Source of the DNA: Tannerellaceae bacterium
Lineage (GTDB): Bacteria > Bacteroidota > Bacteroidia > Bacteroidales > Tannerellaceae
NCBI GenBank assembly: GCA_031288615.1
Contig: JAITRC010000021.1
Location: 1 to 46,041 of the forward strand
Direction of reading: 5' to 3'
DNA length: 46,041 nt
Both the position numbers and the translations under genes were made by a program. Shown here piece after piece: positions 9,885 to 19,725 of the stretch; within the stretch, counting starts at the first letter, position 1; the number at the start of each line of letters is the position of its first letter. The notes under the pieces are model-generated. The model worked only from the letters and a program-made list of their open reading frames with translations, had not been told where the DNA came from and searched no databases.

Positions 9885-11309
9885 TCAGGCTTCAGAGGTG
9901 AAAAGAAAGCGGAGAGCAGGAAAATCTTGCTGAGCGGCGGAAAGAAGATAGGGCGTTTGAGCCAGGAAGACGTCGCGGTTGTCTTTGTCATAGGCCATGG
10001 AGGAGGCTTTACGGAGACGAAAAGCGTTGAGATCTTCAGCAGTCCCTTCTACCCAGCAGGCTTTGTGCATAGCAAGAGGATCCCATCGGCAAGCAGCACC
10101 GTATTCGTGGAGTAGCCGATATTGTATGACTTCAAACTGGAGTTGACCGACGGTGCCGATGATCCGTCGTCCGTTTTGCTGATGGGTAAAAAGCTGGGCT
10201 ACACCTTCATCCATGAGCTGTGTGATCCCCTTAGTAAGCTGTTTGGTTTTCATGGGGTCTGAATTTTCGATATACTTGAAAAGCTCGGGAGAAAAACTGG
10301 GGAGTCCTCGAAAATGCAATTTGTCACCTTCGGTGAGGGTGTCACCAATTTTGAAGGTGCCGGTATCGGGCAATCCGATGATGTCTCCGGCAAAAGCCTC
10401 ATCGACAGTCTCCTTTCGCTGCGCCATAAAGGCGGTCGGGGACGAGAAGCGAAGGTCTTTGCAAAGCCGGACATGGTGATAGAGTTCGTTACGCCGGAAG
10501 TAGCCGGAACAGATTTTGACAAAGGCAATGCGGGAACGGTGATTAGGGTCCATATTGGCATGTATCTTGAAGACGAAACCGGTGAAGGCGGGTTCATCGG
10601 CCGAGACCGTTCGCTCAAGAGTGGAGACAGGCCTGGGCGCGGGGGCAATATTCACGAGGCAGTCAAGGAGCTCCTTGACGCCGAGATTTTTAAGGGCAGA
10701 ACCGAAAAAGACAGGTGCGAGCTCGGCATCAAGGTAGGCCGTGTGGTCGAAAACAGGATACATTTCAGCCATCTCACCAAAACCGTCAATACCATCGACG
10801 GGAGGGGCGGGCGGTGGACAAACCGCTATCCGGAGTTCGGACTCTACCTGGTCAAGAAGCTCGAAAATATCCCGCCCAGGCCTGTCCATCTTGTTGATAA
10901 AAACGATGACGGGCGTTCGTCGCATCCGGCAGACGTCCATAAGTCGCCGAGTTTGCTGCTCAACACCTTTGGCGGCGTCAATGACAACGACAGCACTGTC
11001 TACGGCGGTGAGGGTACGGAAGGTATCTTCGGCAAAATCTTGGTGTCCCGGCGTATCCAGGATGGTCACTTTTCGTCCGTCGTAATCGAAAGCCATGACA
11101 GAGGTGGCGACGGAGATTCCCCTTTGTCGTTCAATCTCCATCCAATCGGAAGTGGCCGTCCGTCGAATCTTATTCGATTTGACGGCACCGGCAACATGAA
11201 TAGCCCCCCCGAAGAGGAGAAGCTTCTCGGTGAGGGTGGTCTTACCGGCGTCAGGGTGACTGATGATGGCAAAGGTTCGTCGCCTGGCGATCTCTTCTTT
11301 ATAATCCAC
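9885..11309 (-). CDS. prfC: Peptide chain release factor 3 (RF3), compact form
   Basis: RF3 is the GTPase that recycles RF1/RF2 from the ribosome after peptide release. The GTP-binding motifs are intact: SHPDAGKT near residue 20, DTPGHQD, NKMD and GSALKN; the downstream domains (TGFVFKIHANMDPNHR, PELFKYIE, GTVGQLQFEV) are also present. The start was set at a GTG (11309), because [20 protein letters not shown] matches the family N-terminus and everything upstream in frame overlaps rfbD coding sequence; the overlap with rfbD is 11 bases. At 474 residues it is about 50 shorter than E. coli RF3 (529). The loss is concentrated between NELRI-like ESELRIAVC and PVFFG, inside the G domain. Confidence 0.92.
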   Translation of the reverse strand: MDYKEEIARRRTFAIISHPDAGKTTLTEKLLLFGGAIHVAGAVKSNKIRRTATSDWMEIERQRGISVATSVMAFDYDGRKVTILDTPGHQDFAEDTFRTLTAVDSAVVVIDAAKGVEQQTRRLMDVCRMRRTPVIVFINKMDRPGRDIFELLDQVESELRIAVCPPPAPPVDGIDGFGEMAEMYPVFDHTAYLDAELAPVFFGSALKNLGVKELLDCLVNIAPAPRPVSTLERTVSADEPAFTGFVFKIHANMDPNHRSRIAFVKICSGYFRRNELYHHVRLCKDLRFSSPTAFMAQRKETVDEAFAGDIIGLPDTGTFKIGDTLTEGDKLHFRGLPSFSPELFKYIENSDPMKTKQLTKGITQLMDEGVAQLFTHQQNGRRIIGTVGQLQFEVIQYRLLHEYGAACRWDPLAMHKACWVEGTAEDLNAFRLRKASSMAYDKDNRDVFLAQTPYLLSAAQQDFPALRFLFTSEA

Positions 11310-12192
11310 TGTGTTGCCGGTTGATGCGGGAAATGACTTCACGCAGGCGTTCTTCCCAATGCAAACCACCAATGTTGTAGGTCTGCTTGATCTTGGTCTT
11401 GTTGAAGACAGTGAAGGAAGGCCGCTGAGCGGGAGTGGGATAGTATTTGGATTCGATGGGGTGAATGCGACAAGGTAACCCTGAAAGCTCCATAATCTTG
11501 CGGGCGAAATCGTACCAACTGCAAACACCTTCATTGGAGAAATGGTAAATACCGGGTACGAAGGGGCGATTCAACATAGAAAGGATAGCGGCAGCAAGGT
11601 CTTCGGCAAAGGTGGGCGTTCCGACCTGATCGAAAACGACACCGAGTTCCTTCCGGCTTTCTCCAAGCCGTAACATGGTACGAAGGAAGTTACTGCCGTT
11701 CTCAGAGTAAAGCCAGGCGGTACGCACAATGGCCGAAGGCACATCCACAATACGAAGAGCTTCTTCACCGGCAAGCTTGGTTCTTCCGTAAGCGGATAGA
11801 GGGTGGCAAGGATCAGTCTCTACATAAGGCCGGGAAGAGAAACCGTCGAAGACGTAGTCGGTGGAGACATGAATCACTTTACCGCTACATTCACTCATCG
11901 CTATCCCAAGGTTACGGACCCCATCGGCATTGATACGCAGGGCAAGGGGTTCCTCACTCTCCGCCTTGTCAACGGCCGTATATGCGGCAGCATTGATAAA
12001 GGTAACCACACGATTGGCTTTGGCGTAGCGACGCACATCGTCAAGAGAACAAATATCCAAATCAGCCACATCGGAAAAAAGGAAACGAAACTCCGGATGA
12101 GTTGCCGACAATCGTTTCAACGCTTGCCCTAACTGTCCGCCGGCCCCCGTTACTGCCACGACATCTGTTAACCTTGACTGTGTATCTTGCAT
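11299..12192 (-). CDS. rfbD: dTDP-4-dehydrorhamnose reductase
   Basis: The 297-residue reductase carries out the last step of dTDP-L-rhamnose synthesis for surface polysaccharides. It has the NAD(P)-binding glycine motif [10 protein letters not shown] near residue 17, VSTDYVFDG, and the catalytic YGRTKLAGE (Tyr-x3-Lys). Length is typical. It forms a two-gene unit with prfC, whose GTG start lies inside its last codons. The other rml genes are not in this window. A TTACTTTG box (12217-12224) is the likely promoter. Confidence 0.95.
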   Translation of the reverse strand: MQDTQSRLTDVVAVTGAGGQLGQALKRLSATHPEFRFLFSDVADLDICSLDDVRRYAKANRVVTFINAAAYTAVDKAESEEPLALRINADGVRNLGIAMSECSGKVIHVSTDYVFDGFSSRPYVETDPCHPLSAYGRTKLAGEEALRIVDVPSAIVRTAWLYSENGSNFLRTMLRLGESRKELGVVFDQVGTPTFAEDLAAAILSMLNRPFVPGIYHFSNEGVCSWYDFARKIMELSGLPCRIHPIESKYYPTPAQRPSFTVFNKTKIKQTYNIGGLHWEERLREVISRINRQHSGL

Positions 12193-12216
12193 GTTTTACC
12201 TCTGTCTTATCGGAGG

Positions 12217-12245
12217 CAAAGTAACGGATATTTTTTGTTCCTTTG
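12217..12245. promoter_or_regulatory. Divergent -7 boxes for rfbD and asd
   Basis: Minus-strand TTACTTTG (12217-12224) faces rfbD, and plus-strand TTCCTTTG (12238-12245) faces asd. Both differ from TAnnTTTG only at the second base. The same TTCCTTTG variant occurs upstream of the xanthine permease, where a correctly spaced TTG supports it. Confidence 0.4.
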
Positions 12246-12294
12246 TGCCCCTAAATTCTATGTTAAAGGGGTAAAAGACGAAAAGACCAAAGAG

Positions 12295-13305
12295 ATGCGA
12301 GTGGCAATAGTGGGCGTGAGCGGAGCCGTAGGGCAGGAGTTTTTACGGGTATTGGATGAACGATCTTTCCCGGTGGACGAGTTGTTGTTGTTCGGATCAG
12401 CGCGAAGTGCAGGTCGGGCGTATACATTTCGAGGCAATCAATGTCCGGTGAAAGAATTACGCGACAATGATGATTTCAAAGGCATAGATGTGGCCTTTAC
12501 CTCAGCGGGAGCAGGGGCGTCACGCGCCTTTGCAAAAGCTATCACACGACATGGGGCGGTGATGATTGATAACTCAAGCGCCTTCCGGATGGAGCAAGAC
12601 GTTCCTCTGGTTGTTCCGGAGGTGAATCCGCAGGATGCCATAGAACGCCCTCAGGGAGTCATCGCCAATCCGAACTGCTCAACGATACAGATGGTGGTGG
12701 CCATGAAGGCCATAGAAGATATTTCTCACATCCGTCGCGTGTATGTTTCCACCTACCAAGCGTCGAGTGGAGCGGGAGCGACGGCAATGGCCGAGTTGGA
12801 GGAGCAACATCGGCAATTGACGCAAGGCCAAGTAGCTACAGTCAGTAAGTTTGCGTATCAGTTGGCGTATAACCTCATTCCCCAGATAGACGTTTTTACG
12901 GAGAACGGCTATACAAAAGAGGAGATGAAGATGTATCACGAGACGCGTAAGATTATGCATACGGATGTGGAGGTGAGCGCTACATGTATACGCGTGCCCG
13001 TGCTACGGGCGCATAGTGAGGCGACGTGGGTCGAAACGGAGCGGCCGGTCAGTGTGTCGGAAGCGCGGTCGGCCTTTGCAAAGGCTGAAGGAGTAGTGTT
13101 GGTGGATGACCCTGAAAAGAAAGAATATCCTATGCCACTCTTTGCAGCAGGAACAGACCCCGTCTACGTGGGTCGTATCCGTAAAGATTTATGCAACGAA
13201 AAAGGGCTGACCTTTTGGACGGTGAGCGACCAGATACGTAAGGGGGCGGCTTTGAACGCGGTGCAAATTGCCGAATATCTGCTACAGTCGGGAAACCTGA
13301 AGTAA
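12295..13305 (+). CDS. asd: Aspartate-semialdehyde dehydrogenase
   Basis: This enzyme reduces aspartyl phosphate to aspartate semialdehyde for lysine/diaminopimelate, threonine and methionine synthesis. The 336-residue protein starts [14 protein letters not shown] (Rossmann glycine motif). The catalytic cysteine is in ANPNCST (Cys128). The [12 protein letters not shown] segment carries the acid/base histidine. An upstream in-frame extension exists but covers the promoter region, so the start is at 12295 after the A-rich gaccaaagag. DUF2851 follows after 25 bases. Confidence 0.97.
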   Translation: MRVAIVGVSGAVGQEFLRVLDERSFPVDELLLFGSARSAGRAYTFRGNQCPVKELRDNDDFKGIDVAFTSAGAGASRAFAKAITRHGAVMIDNSSAFRMEQDVPLVVPEVNPQDAIERPQGVIANPNCSTIQMVVAMKAIEDISHIRRVYVSTYQASSGAGATAMAELEEQHRQLTQGQVATVSKFAYQLAYNLIPQIDVFTENGYTKEEMKMYHETRKIMHTDVEVSATCIRVPVLRAHSEATWVETERPVSVSEARSAFAKAEGVVLVDDPEKKEYPMPLFAAGTDPVYVGRIRKDLCNEKGLTFWTVSDQIRKGAALNAVQIAEYLLQSGNLK

Positions 13306-13330
13306 GAATATACCATTTAACTGCTTTCCG

Positions 13331-14524
13331 TTGTCTGAAAGTTTGTTGCAGTATGCGTGGAAGAATGGTCTGTATGATACAGGATTGTTAGTAACCGTAA
13401 GCGGTGAGACCATTCAGGTGATTGATCCCGGATTGAACAATACGGATGCGGGGCCAGACTTTTTTAATGCGAAAATAAAGATAGGGGGTGTTACCCTGGC
13501 GGGTAATGTCGAAGTGCATGAAAGAGCTTCCGACTGGTTTCGCCATGGACACGACAAAGATCGTGCCTACGACACGGTGATTTTGCACGTGGTGGGTGAA
13601 GCAGACGTCGTTGTCCGGGAAACAACGGGGGAGGAGATCCCCCAGTTCGTCCTCAAAATACCGGATAAACTACGAGACAGCATTGAATGGTTACTCCATA
13701 AGGAAACGGCTATTCCCTGTCTGCCGCTGATTGGAGAGGTAGACCCGGAGCAACTCACGATGTGGGAAGAGTCATTACAACACGAGCGGCTGGAACGAAA
13801 AGTATCCGATATCCTCTCTTTGCTGGAACAATATAAAGAGGACTGGAACGAAGTGTTCTACATCTTACTTACACGTAACTTCGGATTCGGCACCAATAGT
13901 GATGCTTTTGAACTTCTGGCCAAGAGTGTCCCTTACCGCTGCATTCTTCGCCATCGCCATAACCCTGCACAGGTGGAAGCTATGTTTCTGGGACAAGCCG
14001 GTATGCTGGGTGAAGAAGAAGAATACCGTTTTCTCCGGCATAAGTTTGGCCTGCATCCCGTAGATGCTACCCTTTTTAAAAACCTTCGTGTCCGGCCGGG
14101 AAACTTCCCCCGCAAACGGCTTATCCAACTGGCTTCCTTATGGACGAAACATGATACGCTGTTTTCACGGTTCCTTGACGTGGATCCGATCGTTGGGATG
14201 AAGCAGTGCCTGCGTACCGAGCCTCCACTGGGGGAAGGGAGCCTGAATAACTTGCTCATCAATACCGTCGCACCGATACTTTTTGCGTATGGCAAGGCTC
14301 GCTCCCGTCCGAAATATACCGAACGGGCGCTTGGGTTAATGGAACGTCTTCCCCCAGAACAGAATAAGATTGTTTCGATGTTTACCGACGCCGGTTTCCA
14401 TGTCCGTCATGCCGGTGATTCTCAAGCACTCATCCAACTGAAGAAAATTTATTGCGATACGAGGAAATGCCTGTACTGCCGGATAGGTTTTTATTTACTC
14501 CGACGAAAAGTCGAAGAGAGTTAA
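13331..14524 (+). CDS. DUF2851 family protein
   Basis: A 397-residue Bacteroidetes protein of the DUF2851 family, recognised by its N-terminus (LLQYAWKNGLYDTGLL) and by IDPGLNNTDAGPDFFNAKI, NVEVHERASDWFRHGHDKD and YDTVILHVV. The acidic/His-rich core hints at a metal-dependent, possibly nuclease-like fold, but the function is not known to me. The C-terminus has a CDTRKCLYCRIG cysteine cluster. No ATG fits the family N-terminus; translation appears to begin at the TTG at 13331. It is probably co-transcribed with asd. Its TAA overlaps the stop of the convergent DUF4270 gene (shared TTAA, 14521-14524). Confidence 0.85.
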   Translation: MSESLLQYAWKNGLYDTGLLVTVSGETIQVIDPGLNNTDAGPDFFNAKIKIGGVTLAGNVEVHERASDWFRHGHDKDRAYDTVILHVVGEADVVVRETTGEEIPQFVLKIPDKLRDSIEWLLHKETAIPCLPLIGEVDPEQLTMWEESLQHERLERKVSDILSLLEQYKEDWNEVFYILLTRNFGFGTNSDAFELLAKSVPYRCILRHRHNPAQVEAMFLGQAGMLGEEEEYRFLRHKFGLHPVDATLFKNLRVRPGNFPRKRLIQLASLWTKHDTLFSRFLDVDPIVGMKQCLRTEPPLGEGSLNNLLINTVAPILFAYGKARSRPKYTERALGLMERLPPEQNKIVSMFTDAGFHVRHAGDSQALIQLKKIYCDTRKCLYCRIGFYLLRRKVEES

Positions 14525-15945
14525 TGGCCGTACTTGCCGACAATGATAGGGAGGGCCGTCTTGGCAGAGTCTTTGCGGAGGGTTACGGCTGCAGGGAAGA
14601 GGTAATGTGAAAGGGAAGAGGTATAGACGGTGCTATAACTTGTCTGTGTCTGTCGGGAAACAGGGATGAGAGCAAGCTCAAGGTCTTTGTCTTCGGGACC
14701 TTCTTCAAGGTGTAGCTTGACTAATCCGGAGATGTTCATTACGGAGTAAGTCGTGGAAAGTGTTGAAGAATAGGAGTCGTATGTGGTGACCCCGTACTGG
14801 TATGTGTTGGTGGAAGCGTTGTAGGTGAATAGGAATGAAGACGTGTTGTTTTCTATCCTGTTGTTTTCAAAGAACGAAGAGATAGAGTCTACGGGAAGGA
14901 GCAGAAGGTAAGGAGGGCGTGGAAAGGCGAAGGGTTCATCCACCAAAGGCATGGGAGAAGGCTCGAAAGGAACATGATTAATGATCCGTCCTTCAAGGGA
15001 ATCGCGCATGGCTGTAACAGGAATGACTATGTGGGTATATACTCCGGAGGGCGTTTTGAGATAGGTGAAAGAGCCGTTGTCGTCGGTCAGTTTATCAATA
15101 TCAATATCTTTATGCTTCGCGCGATTGAGTTGAAGCACTTCCCGAGTAACGCCAAAACGCTCACCGCCCTGCACGAGGGAGTCTTGTCCTTCGCTCCCTG
15201 TGATGGTGTAGTGATAATAAATATTGAGGTGAGAAAGGTCAACCTGAATAACATTGCCTGAGCCGAAACCTGTTGTGACGTAAAGGCCTTTGAGGAAATC
15301 GTTGAAGTCTTCCTGAGAAGCGAAGGAGCCATGTTCGTAAAACTCTTGGCCGAATCCACGATCGAGAAGGATGCTAATCTGAGGGTAAAAGGTGTAGGTA
15401 CTGTCTGAATCTTTTTTGTAGCGAGTAGTATCGGGGACGGTATAGTCGAAAGGGGTGTAAACCTGCGTGCCAAGCAATTCTCCACGATATGGGTCAGGAT
15501 CAAAATTGGTGTAAAAATTACGCTCAAGTTCTTTATTGATGCGGAACACTTGTACTTGCATGGGCGCAAGCGAGTCCCCTACCCAGCTTTTGTAGTAAAG
15601 ACGCAATTCCACCGAGTCAATATGGCCTCCAGCCGGCGTATGGCTAAACTCGAACCCGTCAGGGCAATAGAATTGACAGATGAAGTCCGACTCCAAGTAG
15701 CCGTAAAAAGAATCATCTATTTTTCCCAACAATCCGGATGTCGTACGGGCATACATGGAGTCCATACGTTTCGTAGATGCTTGGAACGAAAAAGAGTCAA
15801 TCACCGAGATGGATATTCTGTCGTCCTCTCCTTGTATACTTGTTCCTACCTGTGTCCAATCATCGTCGCAGGCGCCCAACAGCAAAGCTAAAAAGTATAG
15901 GAGCGTCCCTTTACTCAGGCAACGTTCGAGCCGGTAGTTCGTCAT
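14521..15945 (-). CDS. DUF4270 family lipoprotein
   Basis: A 474-residue lipoprotein: MTNYRLERC, a hydrophobic signal and lipobox ALLLGAC followed by DDD, as expected for lipidation and envelope localisation. The body is beta-rich, with repeated DSVELRLYY- and VIPVTAMRDSL-like strands characteristic of Bacteroidetes DUF4270. The start at 15945 is chosen because it gives a clean signal peptide; it lies 35 bases inside the upstream glycogen-synthase-like gene, so the two are probably translated from one message. The same gene pair beside panC occurs, from memory, in other Bacteroidales. Exact role unknown. Confidence 0.85.
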   Translation of the reverse strand: MTNYRLERCLSKGTLLYFLALLLGACDDDWTQVGTSIQGEDDRISISVIDSFSFQASTKRMDSMYARTTSGLLGKIDDSFYGYLESDFICQFYCPDGFEFSHTPAGGHIDSVELRLYYKSWVGDSLAPMQVQVFRINKELERNFYTNFDPDPYRGELLGTQVYTPFDYTVPDTTRYKKDSDSTYTFYPQISILLDRGFGQEFYEHGSFASQEDFNDFLKGLYVTTGFGSGNVIQVDLSHLNIYYHYTITGSEGQDSLVQGGERFGVTREVLQLNRAKHKDIDIDKLTDDNGSFTYLKTPSGVYTHIVIPVTAMRDSLEGRIINHVPFEPSPMPLVDEPFAFPRPPYLLLLPVDSISSFFENNRIENNTSSFLFTYNASTNTYQYGVTTYDSYSSTLSTTYSVMNISGLVKLHLEEGPEDKDLELALIPVSRQTQTSYSTVYTSSLSHYLFPAAVTLRKDSAKTALPIIVGKYGH

Positions 15946-16735
15946 AAAGTTGATTGTACGCATCAAAGCAATGATCAGGGGTTTGATAAGGTAAAAACCT
16001 TTTACCACTTGCCTGAATATACTCAAGAAGTTCAGGGTGGATATGTTCGCTTCCTTGAATGATAGCGTCGGAAAAATCAATGGCCAACTTATTCAAGGTA
16101 AGAAAATCAGGACTTTTCACAAGCCCTACCACATCTTCTTCTTGCGCAAAATCGGCCAATAATTTTTTGGCGAAAGCGGGGCACAAGGTTTTCTCAAAAT
16201 CAACATCGTACACGGAGTAAACGATTTGGGCGAACCGTAGGCAAGGGTCATTTAGGTACATCCGCCGAAGGTAAAGGGGCGTCAGAGCAGAGAACCATCC
16301 GTGACAATGAACTATATCAGGTATCCAGCGAAGTTTCTTGATAGTCTCTAATGTCCCACGCACGTAAAAAATACTACGCTCGTCATTATCTTCATACAAG
16401 GCTCCCTCTTCGTCTACGAAATTACCCTTTCGCTTGAAAAAGTCTTCGTTGTCAATAAAGTAAACTTGCATTCGTGCAGCTTGTATGGAAGCAACTTTGA
16501 TTGTCAGAGGGTGATCCACATCAGTGATGACGAGATTCATCCCCGATAACCTGATCACTTCGTGCAACTGGTTACGCCTGTCATTGATAGGCCCAAACTT
16601 TGGCATGAAAGTCCGTATCTCCCTCCCCCTTTCTTGTGTAGCCTGAGGTAGCTCCCGACAGAGGGAAGACATCGGACTAACGGGAAGATAGGGGGTAATC
16701 TCCTGCATCATAAACAAAATCCTCTTCGCTTCCAT
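15911..16735 (-). CDS. Glycogen/starch synthase catalytic-domain-like protein (N-terminal GT5 domain only)
   Basis: The 274-residue protein begins MEAKRILFMMQEITPYL and contains TFMPKFGPINDRRNQLHEVIR, YFIDNEDFFKRKG and DIVHCHGWFSALTPLYLR. These correspond to the N-terminal half of GT5 glycogen synthases (ADP-glucose: alpha-glucan). The nucleotide-sugar-binding C-terminal half is absent, and the usual KTGGL motif near the start is not conserved (PVSPMSSLCRELPQA), so synthase activity alone is doubtful. Short homologues at this position divergent from panC are, from memory, standard in Bacteroidales. It overlaps the DUF4270 gene downstream. Confidence 0.85.
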   Translation of the reverse strand: MEAKRILFMMQEITPYLPVSPMSSLCRELPQATQERGREIRTFMPKFGPINDRRNQLHEVIRLSGMNLVITDVDHPLTIKVASIQAARMQVYFIDNEDFFKRKGNFVDEEGALYEDNDERSIFYVRGTLETIKKLRWIPDIVHCHGWFSALTPLYLRRMYLNDPCLRFAQIVYSVYDVDFEKTLCPAFAKKLLADFAQEEDVVGLVKSPDFLTLNKLAIDFSDAIIQGSEHIHPELLEYIQASGKRFLPYQTPDHCFDAYNQLYDELPARTLPE

Positions 16736-16760
16736 TCTCTTTTTCCTTATGGAGACGCCA

Positions 16761-16768
16761 CAAAGGTA
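16761..16768 (-). promoter_or_regulatory. -7 box for the glycogen-synthase-like gene
   Basis: Minus-strand TACCTTTG, exact TAnnTTTG, 25 bases before the ATG at 16735. Confidence 0.5.
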
Positions 16769-16780
16769 ACCAAAAATCTT

Positions 16781-16809
16781 TTGTATCCCACATATAATTG
16801 CTTGCTTTG
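16781..16809 (+). promoter_or_regulatory. panC promoter (-33 TTG, -7 TTGCTTTG)
   Basis: TTG (16781-16783), 18 bases, then TTGCTTTG (16802-16809); the ATG of panC follows 21 bases later. The spacing equals that of the pbuX, pfkA and 1345-residue protein promoters in this window. Confidence 0.5.
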
Positions 16810-16830
16810 TATCCGAGCAGCAGAATAAAT

Positions 16831-17682
16831 ATGGAAATTATACATACAATAACGCATCTTCGCAAAAGGCTTGCCGCTGCACGTGATGCGGTGAAAAGTA
16901 TTGGTTTTGTTCCTACAATGGGTGCTCTGCATGAGGGACACCTTAGCTTGCTGGAGGCTTGCCGGAAAGAGAATGATGTTGCGGTGGTCAGTATTTTTGT
17001 CAATCCGTCGCAGTTTAATAATCCGGTAGACTTGCAGACGTATCCCCGTACTCTTGAAGCCGACTGTACACTACTGGAACAGGGTAAGTGTGACTACGTC
17101 TTTGTGCCGTCGGAAGAGGAGATTTATCCGGTTCCCGATTTACGGACATTTGATTACGGTACAGTCACCCGTTACCTTGAAGCCCAAAGTCGGCCGGGTC
17201 ATTTTGACGGCGTCCTCCGTGTGGTTAGCCGTCTTTTCGAGATAGTGTCCCCTACACACGCCTATTTTGGATTAAAAGACTATCAGCAACTTCTCGTTGT
17301 TCGGGAACTTATCCGCAGGGAAGGTTTGCCAATCATCCTGCGTCCCTGTCCTATTGTTCGCCATGCTTGCGGACTTGCATGTAGCTCCCGTAATACTCGT
17401 TTGAGTGAGGAACAATTTCATCGCGCCGCGATCCTCCACCAAACACTCCAGCGGACAGTAACGGAGCCTGGCCATTCTCCCCAGGATACAAAAAAGTTCG
17501 TCCAATCCCAGTTCGAAATCCAAACCGACATGCAGTTGGAATATTTCGATATAGTGAATGCCTATACACTCGAACCTGCCCTTCGCTGGGAAGATACATT
17601 TCCCAAAGTTGGCCTTATAGCACTCCATGTAGGTGCCGTTCGGCTGATTGACAACATTGCATACAATGAGGTGACATTTTAA
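16831..17682 (+). CDS. panC: Pantothenate synthetase
   Basis: PanC condenses pantoate with beta-alanine using ATP to make pantothenate for coenzyme A. The 283-residue length equals that of E. coli. The nucleotidyl-transferase motif is clear (VPTMGALHEGHLSL), as are SIFVNPSQFN, YFGLKDYQQLLV and SSRNTRLSEEQ (the KMSKS-like loop). The start at MEIIHTITHL is used because the upstream in-frame codons overlap the promoter. panD, which often follows panC in Bacteroidales, is not here. Confidence 0.97.
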   Translation: MEIIHTITHLRKRLAAARDAVKSIGFVPTMGALHEGHLSLLEACRKENDVAVVSIFVNPSQFNNPVDLQTYPRTLEADCTLLEQGKCDYVFVPSEEEIYPVPDLRTFDYGTVTRYLEAQSRPGHFDGVLRVVSRLFEIVSPTHAYFGLKDYQQLLVVRELIRREGLPIILRPCPIVRHACGLACSSRNTRLSEEQFHRAAILHQTLQRTVTEPGHSPQDTKKFVQSQFEIQTDMQLEYFDIVNAYTLEPALRWEDTFPKVGLIALHVGAVRLIDNIAYNEVTF

Positions 17683-17710
17683 TCCTCGTAATTAATCGGG
17701 GGTGGAGTAG

Positions 17711-17739
17711 TTGTAATCATACTTTTTTGCGTTCCTTTG
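17711..17739 (+). promoter_or_regulatory. pbuX-xpt promoter (-33 TTG, -7 TTCCTTTG)
   Basis: TTG at 17711-17713, 18 bases, TTCCTTTG at 17732-17739, then a ~30-base leader to the ATG. The leader is too short for a purine riboswitch. Confidence 0.5.
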
Positions 17740-17771
17740 TCAAATAGTAATACTTAATTGAATGAAAGGCT

Positions 17772-19136
17772 ATGAAAATCAACGAAGCGGAGCTGGAAGA
17801 AGTGATCCAACCGATCAAATCGGTAGACTTAATTTACGGGATAGAGGACAAGCCCCCTTTTAAAGAGGCATTTTTTGCCGCCCTCCAACACCTATTAGCG
17901 ATATTCGTCGCAATCATTACCCCACCGCTGATTATCGCCGGGGCATTGAAGATTGACCTTGAAACGACAGGCTTCCTCGTTTCCATGGCACTTTTTGTTT
18001 CAGGCTTCTCCACATTTGTACAGTGCCGTCGCTTCGGGCCTGTAGGGGCGCAGCTCCTTTGTATACAAGGGACAAGCTTTTCTTTCATCGGTCCTATTAT
18101 TGCAACAGGATTAGCCGGTGGATTGCCGCTTGTTTTTGGTGCCTGTATAGCTGCTTCGCCGGTTGAAATGATCATCAGCCGTACTTTCAAATACATGCGT
18201 GGAGTGATTACACCCATCGTGTCAGGGATCGTTGTCCTGCTTATCGGATTAAGCTTGATAAAAGTGGGAATCGTTGCTTGCGGGGGAGGATACGGAGCAA
18301 TGGATAATGGTACCTTCGGTAGCCTCCGTAATATAGGCGTGTCTGCTGTTGTACTCCTGAGCGTCCTTTTCTTCAACCGTAGTGGTAACAAGTACCTCCG
18401 TATGTCGTCCATTGTACTTGGGCTTTGTGTCGGATATATCCTTGCCCTTGTACTCGGTATGGTGGATACGGAGGCAATGAATAATCAAACGTTTCTCAGC
18501 TTTAATTTCCCGTTACCATTTAAGTATGGCATCGCCTTCTCCTGGTCATCTATCATCGCACTTGGATTGGTTTACCTCGTGACGGCTGTCGAAGCAACAG
18601 GAGACATTACGGCAAACTCCATGATATCGGGGAAATCCATTGAAGGGAAAGGGTATCTCAAAAGGGTTTCGGGCGGAGTCCTTGCCGATGGTGTCAGCTC
18701 CCTCCTTGCCGGTGTCTTCAACTCTTTCCCCACGTCTATCTTTGCACAGAATAACGGTATTATTCAGTTGACAGGGGTCGCCAGCCGATATGTCGGTTAT
18801 TACATTGCTGCTATGCTTGTCCTGCTGGGGCTTTTCCCTATTGTGGGTATCATTTTTTCCTTGATGCCGGACCCCGTACTCGGTGGCGCAACCCTCCTGA
18901 TGTTCGGCACGGTCGCCGCAGCCGGTATACGTATCATCGCCTCCCAACCCATAGACCGTAAAGCTACACTCGTAATTGCCGTAAGTGTTTCTGCCGGTCT
19001 TGGGGTGGAGCTTATGCCTGATATTTTGTTGACAGCCCCCGATTCAATTAAAGGTATCTTCTCATCTGGCATCACAACCGGCGGATTGACGGCGATTTTT
19101 GCCAACCTTCTCATTCGAGTGAGTCAAGATAAGTAA
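17772..19136 (+). CDS. pbuX: Xanthine/purine permease (NCS2 family)
   Basis: The 454-residue inner-membrane transporter has the many hydrophobic spans (about 12-14) of nucleobase:cation symporters. It carries the NCS2 hallmark [17 protein letters not shown] and the [14 protein letters not shown] first half ([15 protein letters not shown]). The substrate is inferred from the next gene, xpt, only 2 bases downstream: xanthine would be imported and immediately converted to XMP. A spaced TTG/TTCCTTTG promoter precedes it. Confidence 0.93.
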   Translation: MKINEAELEEVIQPIKSVDLIYGIEDKPPFKEAFFAALQHLLAIFVAIITPPLIIAGALKIDLETTGFLVSMALFVSGFSTFVQCRRFGPVGAQLLCIQGTSFSFIGPIIATGLAGGLPLVFGACIAASPVEMIISRTFKYMRGVITPIVSGIVVLLIGLSLIKVGIVACGGGYGAMDNGTFGSLRNIGVSAVVLLSVLFFNRSGNKYLRMSSIVLGLCVGYILALVLGMVDTEAMNNQTFLSFNFPLPFKYGIAFSWSSIIALGLVYLVTAVEATGDITANSMISGKSIEGKGYLKRVSGGVLADGVSSLLAGVFNSFPTSIFAQNNGIIQLTGVASRYVGYYIAAMLVLLGLFPIVGIIFSLMPDPVLGGATLLMFGTVAAAGIRIIASQPIDRKATLVIAVSVSAGLGVELMPDILLTAPDSIKGIFSSGITTGGLTAIFANLLIRVSQDK

Positions 19137-19138
19137 AC

Positions 19139-19708
19139 ATGGAACTACTTAAGCAACGTATCTTACAAGACGGACGCTGTTTCGAAGGAGGCATCCTCAA
19201 AGTCGATAGCTTTATCAATCATCAGATGGATCCCAAGCTGATGTATAACATTGGTGAAGAATTTTGCCGTCTCTTTAAGGATGATGGTGTCAATAAAATT
19301 GTCACGGTTGAGGCCAGTGGTATAGCTCCGGCGATTATTGTAGGGTATCTCATGCAACTTCCGGTTATCTTCGTCAAGAAAAAATTACCTAAGACGATGG
19401 AAAATACCCTTAGTGCCACAGTCCATTCGTTTACAAAAGATCGCGATTATGTGGTCAGCATTAGTAATGATTTCCTGACTGTCTCTGACCGCATCCTTTT
19501 TATTGACGACTTCTTGGCGTATGGTAATGCTGCTAACGGTATCATTTCCCTTGCAGGGCAAGCCGGTGCTACGATAGTCGGCATGGGCTTTATTATCGAA
19601 AAGGCTTTCCAAGGTGGTAGGAAAGCCTTTACTGACCAGACTATCCGCATTGAGAGCCTCGCTATCATCAAGAGCCTTGATGACTGTAAGATTGTGTTCT
19701 CAGAATAA
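19139..19708 (+). CDS. xpt: Xanthine phosphoribosyltransferase
   Basis: The 189-residue enzyme salvages xanthine with PRPP to form XMP. It starts [23 protein letters not shown], as in the Bacillus Xpt family, and has the base-binding VEASGIAPA segment and the PRPP motif [21 protein letters not shown] is also conserved. It lies 2 bases after the permease and 17 bases before a secreted protein gene that may share its message. Confidence 0.97.
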   Translation: MELLKQRILQDGRCFEGGILKVDSFINHQMDPKLMYNIGEEFCRLFKDDGVNKIVTVEASGIAPAIIVGYLMQLPVIFVKKKLPKTMENTLSATVHSFTKDRDYVVSISNDFLTVSDRILFIDDFLAYGNAANGIISLAGQAGATIVGMGFIIEKAFQGGRKAFTDQTIRIESLAIIKSLDDCKIVFSE

Positions 19709-19725
19709 AAGCAAAAAGCCTTTCT

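Noticed and set aside
17683..17771. Purine riboswitch before the xanthine permease
   Set aside because: The leader after the predicted start is only ~30 bases and shows no aptamer-like pairing.
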